From: Verrucomicrobiia bacterium
GTDB taxonomy: Bacteria; Verrucomicrobiota; Verrucomicrobiae; Limisphaerales; JAKPVM01
DNA length: 6,954 nt
Assembly: GCA_026417275.1 (NCBI GenBank)
Contig: JAOADO010000054.1
Coordinates: 1-6,954 of the forward strand
Reading direction: 5' to 3'
In this document: positions 1-5,518 of the stretch, piece after piece
How positions within the stretch are numbered: position 1 is the first letter of the stretch
How the letters are laid out: the number at the start of each line of letters is the position of its first letter
Notes under the pieces: model-generated
Seen by the model: only the letters and a program-made list of their open reading frames with translations
What the model was told of the DNA's origin: nothing
Databases searched by the model: none
Made by a program: the position numbers and the translations under genes

Positions 1-18
1 GATGTGTATAAGAGACAG
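1..18. other. Tn5 mosaic-end / Nextera adapter remnant
   Basis: The first 18 bases equal the Tn5 mosaic end AGATGTGTATAAGAGACAG lacking its first A. This is the transposase end sequence used in Nextera tagmentation libraries, so it is almost certainly untrimmed adapter and not genomic DNA. Native sequence should begin around base 19, and the bases just inside may rest on few reads. Confidence 0.94.
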
Positions 19-34
19 AACCAAGCCCACATGA

Positions 35-418
35 TTTCGGGATGATATCCAAGCTTATGGATATCCAGAAATAGATAAAGGGCAGTCAGTGAATGTCTGG
101 CAAGATACAGTGTCGTTCCGACATATCCGTGTTTTTGAAATTGCCGCCGATAATTCGCTCCAGAATGGTAGGGTCTTTTGCAAAATTGATGTCGGGGGGC
201 CCGACGGCATTCGTTCTGACAGCCGTGGCAATATCTGGTCAAGTGCAGGCGATGGTGTTCACATTTTTGCATCGGATGGTTCGCTCATTGGCAAAATCCT
301 CGTTCCAGAAACACCCGCAAATCTCTGTTTTGGCGGCGAGGATGGAAAGACCCTGTTTATCACGGCGCGTACCTCGCTGTATGCGATTAGAACGGTTGTT
401 ACCGGAACGATTAAATAA
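35..418 (+). CDS. SMP-30/gluconolactonase-family protein, C-terminal part (5' partial)
   Basis: This is the C-terminal end of a six-bladed beta-propeller of the SMP-30/gluconolactonase/luciferin-regenerating family; members usually hydrolyse sugar lactones with a divalent metal. Visible family motifs in order are RHIRVFEI, GGPDGIRSD, GNIWSSAGDGVHIF, GSLIGKILVPE, ANLCFGGEDGKTLFIT and TSLYAI, followed by TAA. The Asp of GPDG (codon at 203-205) corresponds to the metal-binding Asp204 of human SMP-30. A GTG at 89 could be taken as the start, but the propeller motifs just after it show it is internal. The frame is open back to a TGA at 32-34. Frame 3 from about base 19 (reading PSPHDF) would join this frame if one G were missing from the GGG at 39-41, so the stop may be a read-end error. 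No complete protein can be defined. The neighbourhood suggests a sugar-acid lactonase role, but the substrate is unknown. Confidence 0.86.
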   Translation, partial: FRDDIQAYGYPEIDKGQSVNVWQDTVSFRHIRVFEIAADNSLQNGRVFCKIDVGGPDGIRSDSRGNIWSSAGDGVHIFASDGSLIGKILVPETPANLCFGGEDGKTLFITARTSLYAIRTVVTGTIK

Positions 419-445
419 GAAGTATTAAGCGGTGATTTTGCGTGA

Positions 446-640
446 TGGGAAAGGGGACTCTTCCTCCACGCCGGAAGAATGGGCAGGCTCTGCTTCCATA
501 GAGCCGAATTGACGCGGGAGTGCGTTCTTCCCGTGGACGGGCAGTAAGTCGTCCCTCCTAAAATATGGTAATAAAGCGAACAACGAGGGTGCTGTTCCTT
601 ACGCAGATGGGATTTTCGGACGTGGTTCCTCGTCCCCCAT
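446..640. other. Structured intergenic region with serial hairpins (candidate ncRNA or dispersed palindromic repeat)
   Basis: No credible protein lies between the lactonase stop (418) and the hydrolase start (695). The stretch holds a run of short perfect hairpins: TCTTCC/GGAAGA (459-464 with 473-478, 8-nt loop), GGCTCT/AGAGCC (486-491 with 500-505, 8-nt loop), CGCGGGA/TCCCGTG with one G-T pair (513-519 with 529-535, 9-nt loop), GGACG/CGTCC (535-539 with 550-554) and GGACG/CGTCC again (618-622 with 631-635). GGGGAC (453-458) can pair with GTCCCC (632-637) and close the whole domain. An alternative pairing is ACGAGG (583-588) with CCTCGT (628-633). The GGACG/CGTCC word recurs in both orientations. 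It looks more GC-rich than the flanking genes. It could be an expressed RNA, a repeat family member or a 5' leader of the downstream gene. I do not match it to a named RNA family, and its strand is undetermined. Confidence 0.38.
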
Positions 641-694
641 GCGGAGGGCAAAAACGCTGTCCGTCGTAAACAATTAATTGAAAGATTTGTGAAA

Positions 695-2218
695 ATGAAA
701 AGTAGAACTCTTATTCTTAAATTGTTTGTTATATTGGCAATTTTTGCTTATACGCCCCTATTTTCCGCGCAAAAACGGACGGTTCCTAAACCGCTTGCGG
801 GGCATCCAGGCAATGTGTTTCTGGAAGGCGAAAATGTTGTTGTTAAATTGCCGAAGACCGATGGGAACTGGCGGCTAATCAATTACGAAGACAGGGTTGT
901 GTGCGGTGTTACTCCAGATGCCGACGGCGTGGTCGAGTTGGGACACTTGCCGGTTGGTTTTTATCGCCTCATACCTGCTGCCAGTTCAAACTGGATATCC
1001 CTCGCCGTCCTAAAACCATTGAAAGCGCCAACGCCTTTGACATCCCCAATCGCTCTTGACGTTGCAATGGCATGGTTTTATTCGAAAGAAAAAATGCCAT
1101 CTATCGCCAACCTGTGTGCCCTTGCTGGAATTAACCGGGTGCGAGATAGGCTCAATTGGGCGGAAATGGAACCAGAACGCGGTAAATTTGCAAAATGGAA
1201 TCGTTACGACGACTCTGCAAAGATTCAGTCCGATGCTGGTTTGCATGTACTGCAGGTCAACCACATCAGCCCGCGCTGGGCAAATCCTGATACAAAACGA
1301 TTTCCCGTTGACCTGCGCGACGCCTACCGTTTCTACATGGAAATGGCAAAGCGATGGAATGAGACCGTCCCTGCTCTTGAACCATGGAACGAGGCGGACA
1401 TTCCCATGTTTGGCGGTCACACAGGCGCCGAAATGGCATCATTTCAAAAAGCATCTTATCTTGGCATTAAAAAAGGGAATCCAAGAGCCATCGCGTGTTT
1501 GAACGTGTTTGCGGTTCATAATTTGCCGCAACTCGTTGACCTTACTGAAAATGCAACATCTGCATATTTCGACACCTACAATTTTCACCATTATGAACCA
1601 TTCGATAATTATCCAAAACTCTACAACGACCACAGAATGGCAAGCGCAGGCAAACCGTTGTGGGTCACTGAAGCCGCTCTACCTGTTCGATGGTCTGGCG
1701 ATGAAAAATTAAAAGAACTATCGGACGATAACTTGAGGTTGCAGTCAGAACGTGTCGTTAAAACTTTTGCCTGTTCACTTCATGAAGGTTCTGTGGCGAC
1801 ATTTTATTTTCTTTTGCCTCACTATGTCGAAGGACAGGTTCAATTCGGGCTTCTGCGACCAGACCTGACGCCGCGTCCAGGCTACTGCGCCCTTGCGGCA
1901 TGCGGTCGCTTACTTGCCGACGCCAGACCTCTTGGAAAGTGGAAAACCACAGATTCAAATCTGCACGCCTATATGTTCTCAACAAAGGAGGATGGCATTG
2001 GAAAGGGAAACATTGGTGGTCTGGTCACTAAAAGAGAAAACAGAAATATTGCTTCCCGCAGAGCGTCTCGAAACATACGACCACATCGGGAGAGAAGTAA
2101 AATCCGAATCTCTAAATCCGTTAGCGATAAAAGCGTCTACCACACCGTTATTCGTTGTTTTCCCAATAAATGCGCACAGAAAATTCGTTCTCGAAACCGC
2201 ACCAAAGCCAGAGTATGA
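695..2218 (+). CDS. Secreted clan GH-A glycoside hydrolase, catalytic part (frameshifted)
   Basis: This appears to be an exported retaining glycoside hydrolase with a (beta/alpha)8 barrel of clan GH-A, distantly like GH39/GH5; the exact family and substrate are not identifiable by eye. A signal peptide spans about residues 1-24 (MKSRTLILKLF, then a hydrophobic core ending near FSA|QK). A small beta domain follows to about residue 110 (VFLEGENVVVKLP, GHLPVGFYRL), then the barrel starting at INRVRDRLNWAEMEPERG. The acid/base candidate is Glu233 in PALEPWNEAD (codon 1391-1393). The nucleophile candidate is Glu326 in PLWVTEAALP (codon 1670-1672). Their separation of 93 residues suits the ends of strands 4 and 7. 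I chose ATG 695 over the GTG at 689 because it follows the purine run GAAAGA (680-685). After about codon 437 (near 2006) the frame turns into Arg/Lys-rich nonsense, while sensible protein continues in frame 3 to 2576. Removing one G from GGG at 2005-2007 would give one 626-residue protein. Confidence 0.8.
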   Translation: MKSRTLILKLFVILAIFAYTPLFSAQKRTVPKPLAGHPGNVFLEGENVVVKLPKTDGNWRLINYEDRVVCGVTPDADGVVELGHLPVGFYRLIPAASSNWISLAVLKPLKAPTPLTSPIALDVAMAWFYSKEKMPSIANLCALAGINRVRDRLNWAEMEPERGKFAKWNRYDDSAKIQSDAGLHVLQVNHISPRWANPDTKRFPVDLRDAYRFYMEMAKRWNETVPALEPWNEADIPMFGGHTGAEMASFQKASYLGIKKGNPRAIACLNVFAVHNLPQLVDLTENATSAYFDTYNFHHYEPFDNYPKLYNDHRMASAGKPLWVTEAALPVRWSGDEKLKELSDDNLRLQSERVVKTFACSLHEGSVATFYFLLPHYVEGQVQFGLLRPDLTPRPGYCALAACGRLLADARPLGKWKTTDSNLHAYMFSTKEDGIGKGNIGGLVTKRENRNIASRRASRNIRPHRERSKIRISKSVSDKSVYHTVIRCFPNKCAQKIRSRNRTKARV

Positions 2219-2576
2219 GAAAATTGAAAAGATTTCCCCGATCGTTTTACAGTCTTACTGCAATGAAAACAAGATTGACCTTAAAAATTCAGCTTACAAA
2301 ATACCCACGAACGGTGTCTCAACAATCCAGATTTCGGTTTATAACTTTTCCGACAGGACGGCAAAAGGCACGATTTCAGTTAATTCTCCAGAGGGCTGGA
2401 TGATTGCGTATCCTGAAACAATTCAGTTAAATCCTATGGAGAAAAAAGACTTTAACCTCAACGTCCGACCGCAGTTTGACTCCGCAAAAATCGGAGCGGT
2501 AAAAATTTACGGCGACTTTAAAGGGCATGGCAAACAAACACTTTCAATTCGTTTCACCCCTGATTCTGGCAATTGA
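2007..2576 (+). pseudogene. C-terminal beta domain of the same hydrolase, displaced by frameshift
   Basis: This frame-3 segment continues the preceding hydrolase. Joined at the G run, the protein reads KEDGIGKETLVVWS and goes on through LKEKTEILLPAERL, a beta sandwich of the kind that follows GH-A barrels. The tail (about 2290-2570) reads NGVSTIQISVYNFSD, GTISVNSPEGW and IQLNPMEKKDFNLNVRP. This resembles NEW3/NPCBM-associated or other Ig-like domains: a stretch about natural ends, then a plateau of alternating beta strands. No start codon with a Shine-Dalgarno precedes it, and the ATG at 1893 lies inside the barrel coding region read in the wrong frame, so it is not an independent gene. The stop TGA is at 2574-2576. 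The choice between a true disrupted gene and a one-base assembly or sequencing error cannot be made from this sequence. The intact reading on both sides, with no other lesion, favours an error or a very recent mutation. Confidence 0.72.
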
Positions 2577-2578
2577 AA

Positions 2579-3193
2579 ATGTCTCCAATAACCATAGCCA
2601 TAGTTGGCGGCAGTGGCGCTGGAAAAACTTTTCTCGCCGATAGATTAAAAACCATGCTTGGCAACCGCGCCGAAATCATCAGACTCGACAACTTTTACAA
2701 AGACCTTTCTCATCTTACCCCATCTGAACGCGAAAAGATAAATTTCGATGACCCTTCTGCCATAGACTGGGATGAATTCAGATTCGTTTTTAATCTCATC
2801 CATGCAGGCAAAAATGCCATTTTGCCACACTATGATTTTTCCACTCACACACGGAAGAAAGAATGTTCTTTATTCACTGCAAAACCTATTGTTATTGTCG
2901 AAGGACTCTGGCTGATTCATGAACCATGGTTAAGAAAACTATTTTCTTTCTCTGTGTTCATCGAATCACCACTGGAACTCCGACTCAAACGCCGCATCGC
3001 CAGAGACACCAGCGAACGCTCCAGAACAATCGAATCCGTTACCGCTCAATTCAACACCCACGTTTCCCCGATGCACGACTTATTTGTCGAACCACAAAAA
3101 CAATTCGCAGATTTTGTGTTAACTTCACCATGGTCGGAGGAGGAGTGGAACAATTTCATAAGAAAATTAAACAGCTTAATTACGACTCTGTAA
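2579..3193 (+). CDS. udk: Uridine kinase-family P-loop kinase
   Basis: The 204-residue cytosolic protein is predicted to phosphorylate uridine/cytidine to UMP/CMP in pyrimidine salvage, at close to the usual bacterial Udk length. Visible motifs are Walker A GGSGAGKT (10-17), RLDNFYKD with the catalytic-base Asp37 (equivalent to Asp62 of human UCK2), FDDPSAIDWD (56-65), PHYDFSTHTR (83-92; Tyr85, Phe87 and His90 match the nucleoside-pocket residues), Walker B-like VIVEG (106-110) and the Arg-rich lid RRIARDTSERSRT (138-150). The C-terminal QFNTHVSPMHDLFVEP stretch also fits. Start: ATG 2579 lies 2 nt after the hydrolase stop at 2576. An in-frame TTG at 2573 would overlap that stop and is less likely. 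The tight spacing implies translation coupled to the hydrolase mRNA, which is an odd pairing for a housekeeping salvage enzyme. Related kinases of the same fold act on sugars or pantothenate, so a sugar substrate cannot be excluded, though the pocket motifs favour a nucleoside. Confidence 0.88.
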   Translation: MSPITIAIVGGSGAGKTFLADRLKTMLGNRAEIIRLDNFYKDLSHLTPSEREKINFDDPSAIDWDEFRFVFNLIHAGKNAILPHYDFSTHTRKKECSLFTAKPIVIVEGLWLIHEPWLRKLFSFSVFIESPLELRLKRRIARDTSERSRTIESVTAQFNTHVSPMHDLFVEPQKQFADFVLTSPWSEEEWNNFIRKLNSLITTL

Positions 3194-3206
3194 CACAATT
3201 GTAACA
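3189..3206. promoter_or_regulatory. TGTAACA-N4-TGTAACA direct repeat (possible response-regulator site)
   Basis: Two identical 7-mers TGTAACA (3189-3195 and 3200-3206) are 11 nt apart, one helical turn. The first covers the TAA stop of the kinase gene. The second ends 9 nt before the candidate -35 box at 3216. Seven-base direct repeats with 4-nt spacers are the known layout of PhoB/PhoP (OmpR-family) boxes, and TAACA resembles the half-sites of Gram-positive PhoP. The link to such a regulator is inference only. Confidence 0.35.
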
Positions 3207-3215
3207 TTTCTAAAT

Positions 3216-3244
3216 TTGGCTATGCGGATTTAATAATTTATATT
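3216..3244 (+). promoter_or_regulatory. Candidate sigma70-type promoter for the FAD oxidoreductase
   Basis: TTGGCT (3216-3221) and TATATT (3239-3244) are separated by exactly 17 nt and lie in the gap after the kinase gene. Matches to consensus are 4 of 6 and 5 of 6. Transcription would begin near 3251 and give a leader of about 145 nt before the ATG at 3397. The AT-rich background makes chance matches fairly likely. Confidence 0.42.
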
Positions 3245-3250
3245 TATACG

Positions 3251-3396
3251 GGTAGCCGATAACTCAAACCTGTAAATTCCTGATGAAAAAAGCCACGTCA
3301 GCGCAAGATTTGTGGGAGGCAGAAGATGGGGAAACCCTGTTAAATTGTTTAAACACAACCCGGAATAACACCCGGTGTTTTAAAAAGGAGGATTCT
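3251..3396 (+). promoter_or_regulatory. Long 5' leader with small hairpins ahead of the FAD oxidoreductase
   Basis: The leader can form CCAC/GTGG (3293-3296 with 3312-3315), GGG-GAAA-CCC with a GNRA loop (3328-3337) and a larger imperfect stem pairing TTTAAACAC (3348-3356) with GTGTTTTAAA (3375-3384, one bulged T). Within the last stem sits a palindrome, AACACC-C-GGTGTT (3367-3379), which as DNA could be an operator. The big stem ends directly at the Shine-Dalgarno (3385), so its folding could influence ribosome access. I found no match to a known riboswitch. Confidence 0.3.
3385..3391 (+). promoter_or_regulatory. Strong Shine-Dalgarno that fixes the oxidoreductase start
   Basis: AAGGAGG lies 5 nt before ATG 3397 and is the only near-perfect ribosome binding site in the window. 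It decides against the in-frame upstream ATG at 3283, which would add 38 residues of non-signal sequence in front of a clear signal peptide. Confidence 0.85.
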
Positions 3397-5247
3397 ATGA
3401 AAAAAATAAGGTTAATCTTATTTACCCTCTGCGTGTTCTGTTTTCACAGTGTTATCGCGGCAATGGTCAATATTGACGTCCTTGTTTACAGCGCGACGCC
3501 AGCCGGGATTGCTTCGGCAATTTCTGCGGCAAAATCAGGCTGTTCAGTCCTGTTAATCGAACCCACAAAACAAATTGGCGGCTTAATGACAAGCGGTCTG
3601 TCACATCCAGATTTTCGCACCTTTGAAGGACTCTCTGGACTTTACTGGGAATTTGCGCGCAACGTGGAAAACTATTACGCAAAGACTTATGGTAGAAATT
3701 CCACGCAGGTCAGAGACTGTTTCAGAGGAGTATCAGCAGAACCCAGAGTAAACCTGCTTGTGTTCGAACAAATGCTCGATAAATATCCAAAAATCAAAAT
3801 CCGAAGGGAATTCGCATTGAAATTTGTTAACACCACAATGGCGCAAAACCATAAACGAATAACATCAGTTGTCTTTACCGACCCAAAAGGCAAAATCGTA
3901 ACTGTAAAAGCGAAAATTTTTATAGACGCAAGTTATGAGGGAGATTTAATGGCAATGTCTGGAACACCATGGCGTGCGGGCAGAGAATCTAAAAATAGAT
4001 ATAATGAATCACTTGCCCAGGACAATGCTGATGACCAACTGCAAGGATATAATTTTAGATTCATAATGACAAATGTTGAAACAAACCGTGTCATGCCACA
4101 ACCGCCCCCGGGATATCGCCGTGAAGATTTTATCGATATTTTACCAATCCTTGAATCAGGAAAAATTAAAAGCGTGTTCACTTATGGTTTTTCGACCGAT
4201 GGAATTTTTAAAGCCCAGATTCCTCGTCTTCCAAATGGAAAATACGATATCAACGATGTTTCTCACGGTGTTGTTAGACTTTCGTTGCCTGGACTGAACA
4301 AAGGCTGGATTGGAGGCGACCCGCAGGCGCGCAAAAAAATTTTTAATGAACACCTGTACTACCAGCTTGGCTTGTTGTATTTCCTGCAAAACGACACGGC
4401 GGTGTCGGAAAAACTACGGCGTGATGCCCGAGAGTGGGGGTTCTGTAAAGATGAATTCGACAATTATAATCATCTACCTCCTCAACTTTACGTGCGCGAA
4501 GCGCGACGCATGATTGGCATGTATATCTATACTCAGCAGGACAGTGAACAAGCCGAGGATGACGCACGCGCGGTGTTGCATCGGGATTCAATTGCTGTTG
4601 GCGACTACGGACATAATTGCCACGGAACAGGACACGATGGACCGCGCATCGGCGGAAAGCACACTGGAGAGTTCTACAATCAAACACCGCCGTATCAAAT
4701 CCCATACGGAGTCATCGTCCCGTTCGAGGTCGAAAACCTGCTCGTCCCTGTTGCAGTCTCCGCATCTCATGTCGGTTTTTGCGCGATTCGCTATGAATAT
4801 ATATGGATGTCGCTCGGTCAAGCCGCAGGTCATGTTGCCGCCCTCGCCACGAGAAGAAACATCACGGTTCAGAAAATTGACGTATTTGAACTTCAAAAGC
4901 GTCTCCACAGAGACAGATTAGCCACTATTTACTTAAGCGATGTACCGCCAGATTCTCCCGATTTCATAATTGCCCAATGGTGGGGAACCATAGGCGGCTT
5001 TCACGGACTGGCTCCTGCTCCAGCAAAGCCTGGAATCTGTGGGGCACTTATAACCGGTCAATACTACGAGGCATTTCCAAACCACTCCGCAGACCTCGAG
5101 AAAATTTTGGATAAAAGCCTTGCTGAAAGATGGCGCAAACTTGCTGAAGAAGCTGGCATTCCTGTTAATAAACTGCCGTTGGCTGATGGAAAAACCACGC
5201 GCAAGATGTTCATTTACAAAGCGGCAAAGATGGCAGGAATAAAATGA
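3397..5247 (+). CDS. Exported FAD-dependent oxidoreductase (PF12831-like)
   Basis: The 616-residue protein opens with a signal peptide (MKKIRLILFTLCVFCFHSVI, likely cleaved near AA 21-22), so it probably acts in the periplasm or outside the cell. Mature sequence starts with an FAD Rossmann fold: strand DVLVYSATPAGIASA (27-41), then SVLLIEP with the ribose-binding acid Glu55 and the hallmark IGGLMTSGL (60-68). Family members usually have GATP; here the first Gly is Ser32. Other landmarks are IFIDASYEGDLMAMSGTPWR, LYVREARRMIGMY, the His-rich stretch around HNCHGTGHDGPRIGG, and the second FAD contact VPVAVSASHVGFCAIR with a nearby SLGQAAGHVAAL. About 85 C-terminal residues form a helical extension. 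Such proteins are frequent in PVC polysaccharide loci, where their substrates are mostly unknown; sugar oxidation is a guess. It has its own predicted promoter and leader and lies downstream of, and convergent with, the lyase/protease pair. Confidence 0.88.
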   Translation: MKKIRLILFTLCVFCFHSVIAAMVNIDVLVYSATPAGIASAISAAKSGCSVLLIEPTKQIGGLMTSGLSHPDFRTFEGLSGLYWEFARNVENYYAKTYGRNSTQVRDCFRGVSAEPRVNLLVFEQMLDKYPKIKIRREFALKFVNTTMAQNHKRITSVVFTDPKGKIVTVKAKIFIDASYEGDLMAMSGTPWRAGRESKNRYNESLAQDNADDQLQGYNFRFIMTNVETNRVMPQPPPGYRREDFIDILPILESGKIKSVFTYGFSTDGIFKAQIPRLPNGKYDINDVSHGVVRLSLPGLNKGWIGGDPQARKKIFNEHLYYQLGLLYFLQNDTAVSEKLRRDAREWGFCKDEFDNYNHLPPQLYVREARRMIGMYIYTQQDSEQAEDDARAVLHRDSIAVGDYGHNCHGTGHDGPRIGGKHTGEFYNQTPPYQIPYGVIVPFEVENLLVPVAVSASHVGFCAIRYEYIWMSLGQAAGHVAALATRRNITVQKIDVFELQKRLHRDRLATIYLSDVPPDSPDFIIAQWWGTIGGFHGLAPAPAKPGICGALITGQYYEAFPNHSADLEKILDKSLAERWRKLAEEAGIPVNKLPLADGKTTRKMFIYKAAKMAGIK

Positions 5248-5343
5248 ACTGCATCCTGTAAAAGAGGCTGATGGGGGAAAATCCAGGAAAAACCTGAATC
5301 GAAAAACAATCACGTATCAAGTGGATGACAGGGACGTTATTCT

Positions 5344-5373
5344 AAAAAAGTTAGCCCCTCCCCTGGGGGAGGG
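5344..5373 (-). terminator. GC-rich hairpin, likely terminator for the minus-strand operon
   Basis: CCCTCCC (5356-5362) pairs perfectly with GGGAGGG (5367-5373) across a CTGG loop. Read on the minus strand, the stem is followed 6 nt later by six T residues (complement of A5344-A5349), the layout of a Rho-independent terminator for the metallopeptidase gene ending at 5519. On the plus strand no T run follows, but the stem could also slow transcription from the oxidoreductase. Similar CCCTCCC...GGGAGGG palindromes occur as dispersed repeats in many genomes, which is the main alternative. Confidence 0.5.
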
Positions 5374-5395
5374 AGGAAATATGTCGCTACTCAAT

Positions 5396-5430
5396 ATAAT
5401 ATATTCTGCGAAATAATATATTTCACGAAA
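5396..5430. repeat. Two AT-rich near-identical repeats with 17-nt period
   Basis: ATAATATATTCTGCGAAA (5396-5413) and ATAATATATTTCACGAAA (5413-5430) share their ends and differ at three bases. They lie head to tail in the gap between convergent genes. The period is not an integral number of helical turns. They could be protein-binding sites, part of a promoter for an unannotated RNA, or a small tandem duplication. Confidence 0.45.
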
Positions 5431-5432
5431 AT

Positions 5433-5463
5433 GAGCCTTGTGCTTCTGATGCTCTGTTTTTTT
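5433..5463 (+). terminator. Weak terminator-like hairpin with T7 run
   Basis: GAGC (5433-5436) can pair with GCTC (5451-5454) around a 14-nt loop, and a run of seven T (5457-5463) follows after TG. The layout fits a plus-strand Rho-independent terminator about 190 nt after the oxidoreductase stop, but the stem is short, so efficiency would be low. Confidence 0.28.
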
Positions 5464-5470
5464 ACGAATT

Positions 5471-5485
5471 ATTAAGGCGCTTAAT
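5471..5485. other. Short perfect hairpin ATTAAG-GCG-CTTAAT
   Basis: A 6-bp stem with a 3-nt loop lies between the T7 run and the 3' end of the metallopeptidase gene. No T run follows it on either strand, so it is not a classical terminator. On the minus-strand mRNA it could act as a 3' stabilising stem. The role is unknown. Confidence 0.28.
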
Positions 5486-5518
5486 GCAAAAAGTTATATT
5501 TCAACCGCAAAATATAGG

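Noticed and set aside
89..91. GTG as the start of a small complete SMP-30 protein
   Set aside because: The segment is only the last blades of a propeller and the frame is open upstream to base 35. A free-standing fragment of this size would not fold as the family does.
259..651. A 130-residue open frame on the minus strand
   Set aside because: It covers the 3' end of the clear SMP-30 coding region and the hairpin-rich gap. Its translation has no recognisable motifs and is rich in Ser, Pro and Arg, as expected of an antisense shadow.
1893..2006. ATG at 1893 as the start of an independent downstream gene
   Set aside because: From 1893 to about 2006 frame 2 carries the real barrel sequence (PGYCALAACGRLLADARPLG), so frame 3 there is a shadow. 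Only the part after the frameshift is real.
2926..3204. A 92-residue plus-strand frame inside the kinase gene
   Set aside because: It overlaps the well-supported uridine kinase lid and C-terminus in another frame, and its translation is rich in Arg, Thr and Gln with no motif.
3280..3335. Hammerhead-like core (CTGATGA at 3280-3286, GAAAC at 3331-3335)
   Set aside because: No convincing stem II closes between the two motifs and no stem I/III partners or cleavage site could be placed, so chance is more likely.
3264..3340. Possible c-di-GMP (GEMM) riboswitch from AAACCT, AAAAGCCAC and GGGGAAACCC
   Set aside because: The order is vaguely reminiscent, but the P1b stem with its GNRA loop and the conserved ACGCAAAGCC core are absent.
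3283..3396. Extended N-terminus of the FAD oxidoreductase from ATG 3283
   Set aside because: The added residues would precede a textbook signal peptide, and AAGGAGG sits 5 nt before ATG 3397.
4343..4908. Two antisense frames of 120 and 106 residues within the oxidoreductase gene
   Set aside because: They lie fully inside a gene with clear protein motifs and show no signal peptide, domain or ribosome site of their own.
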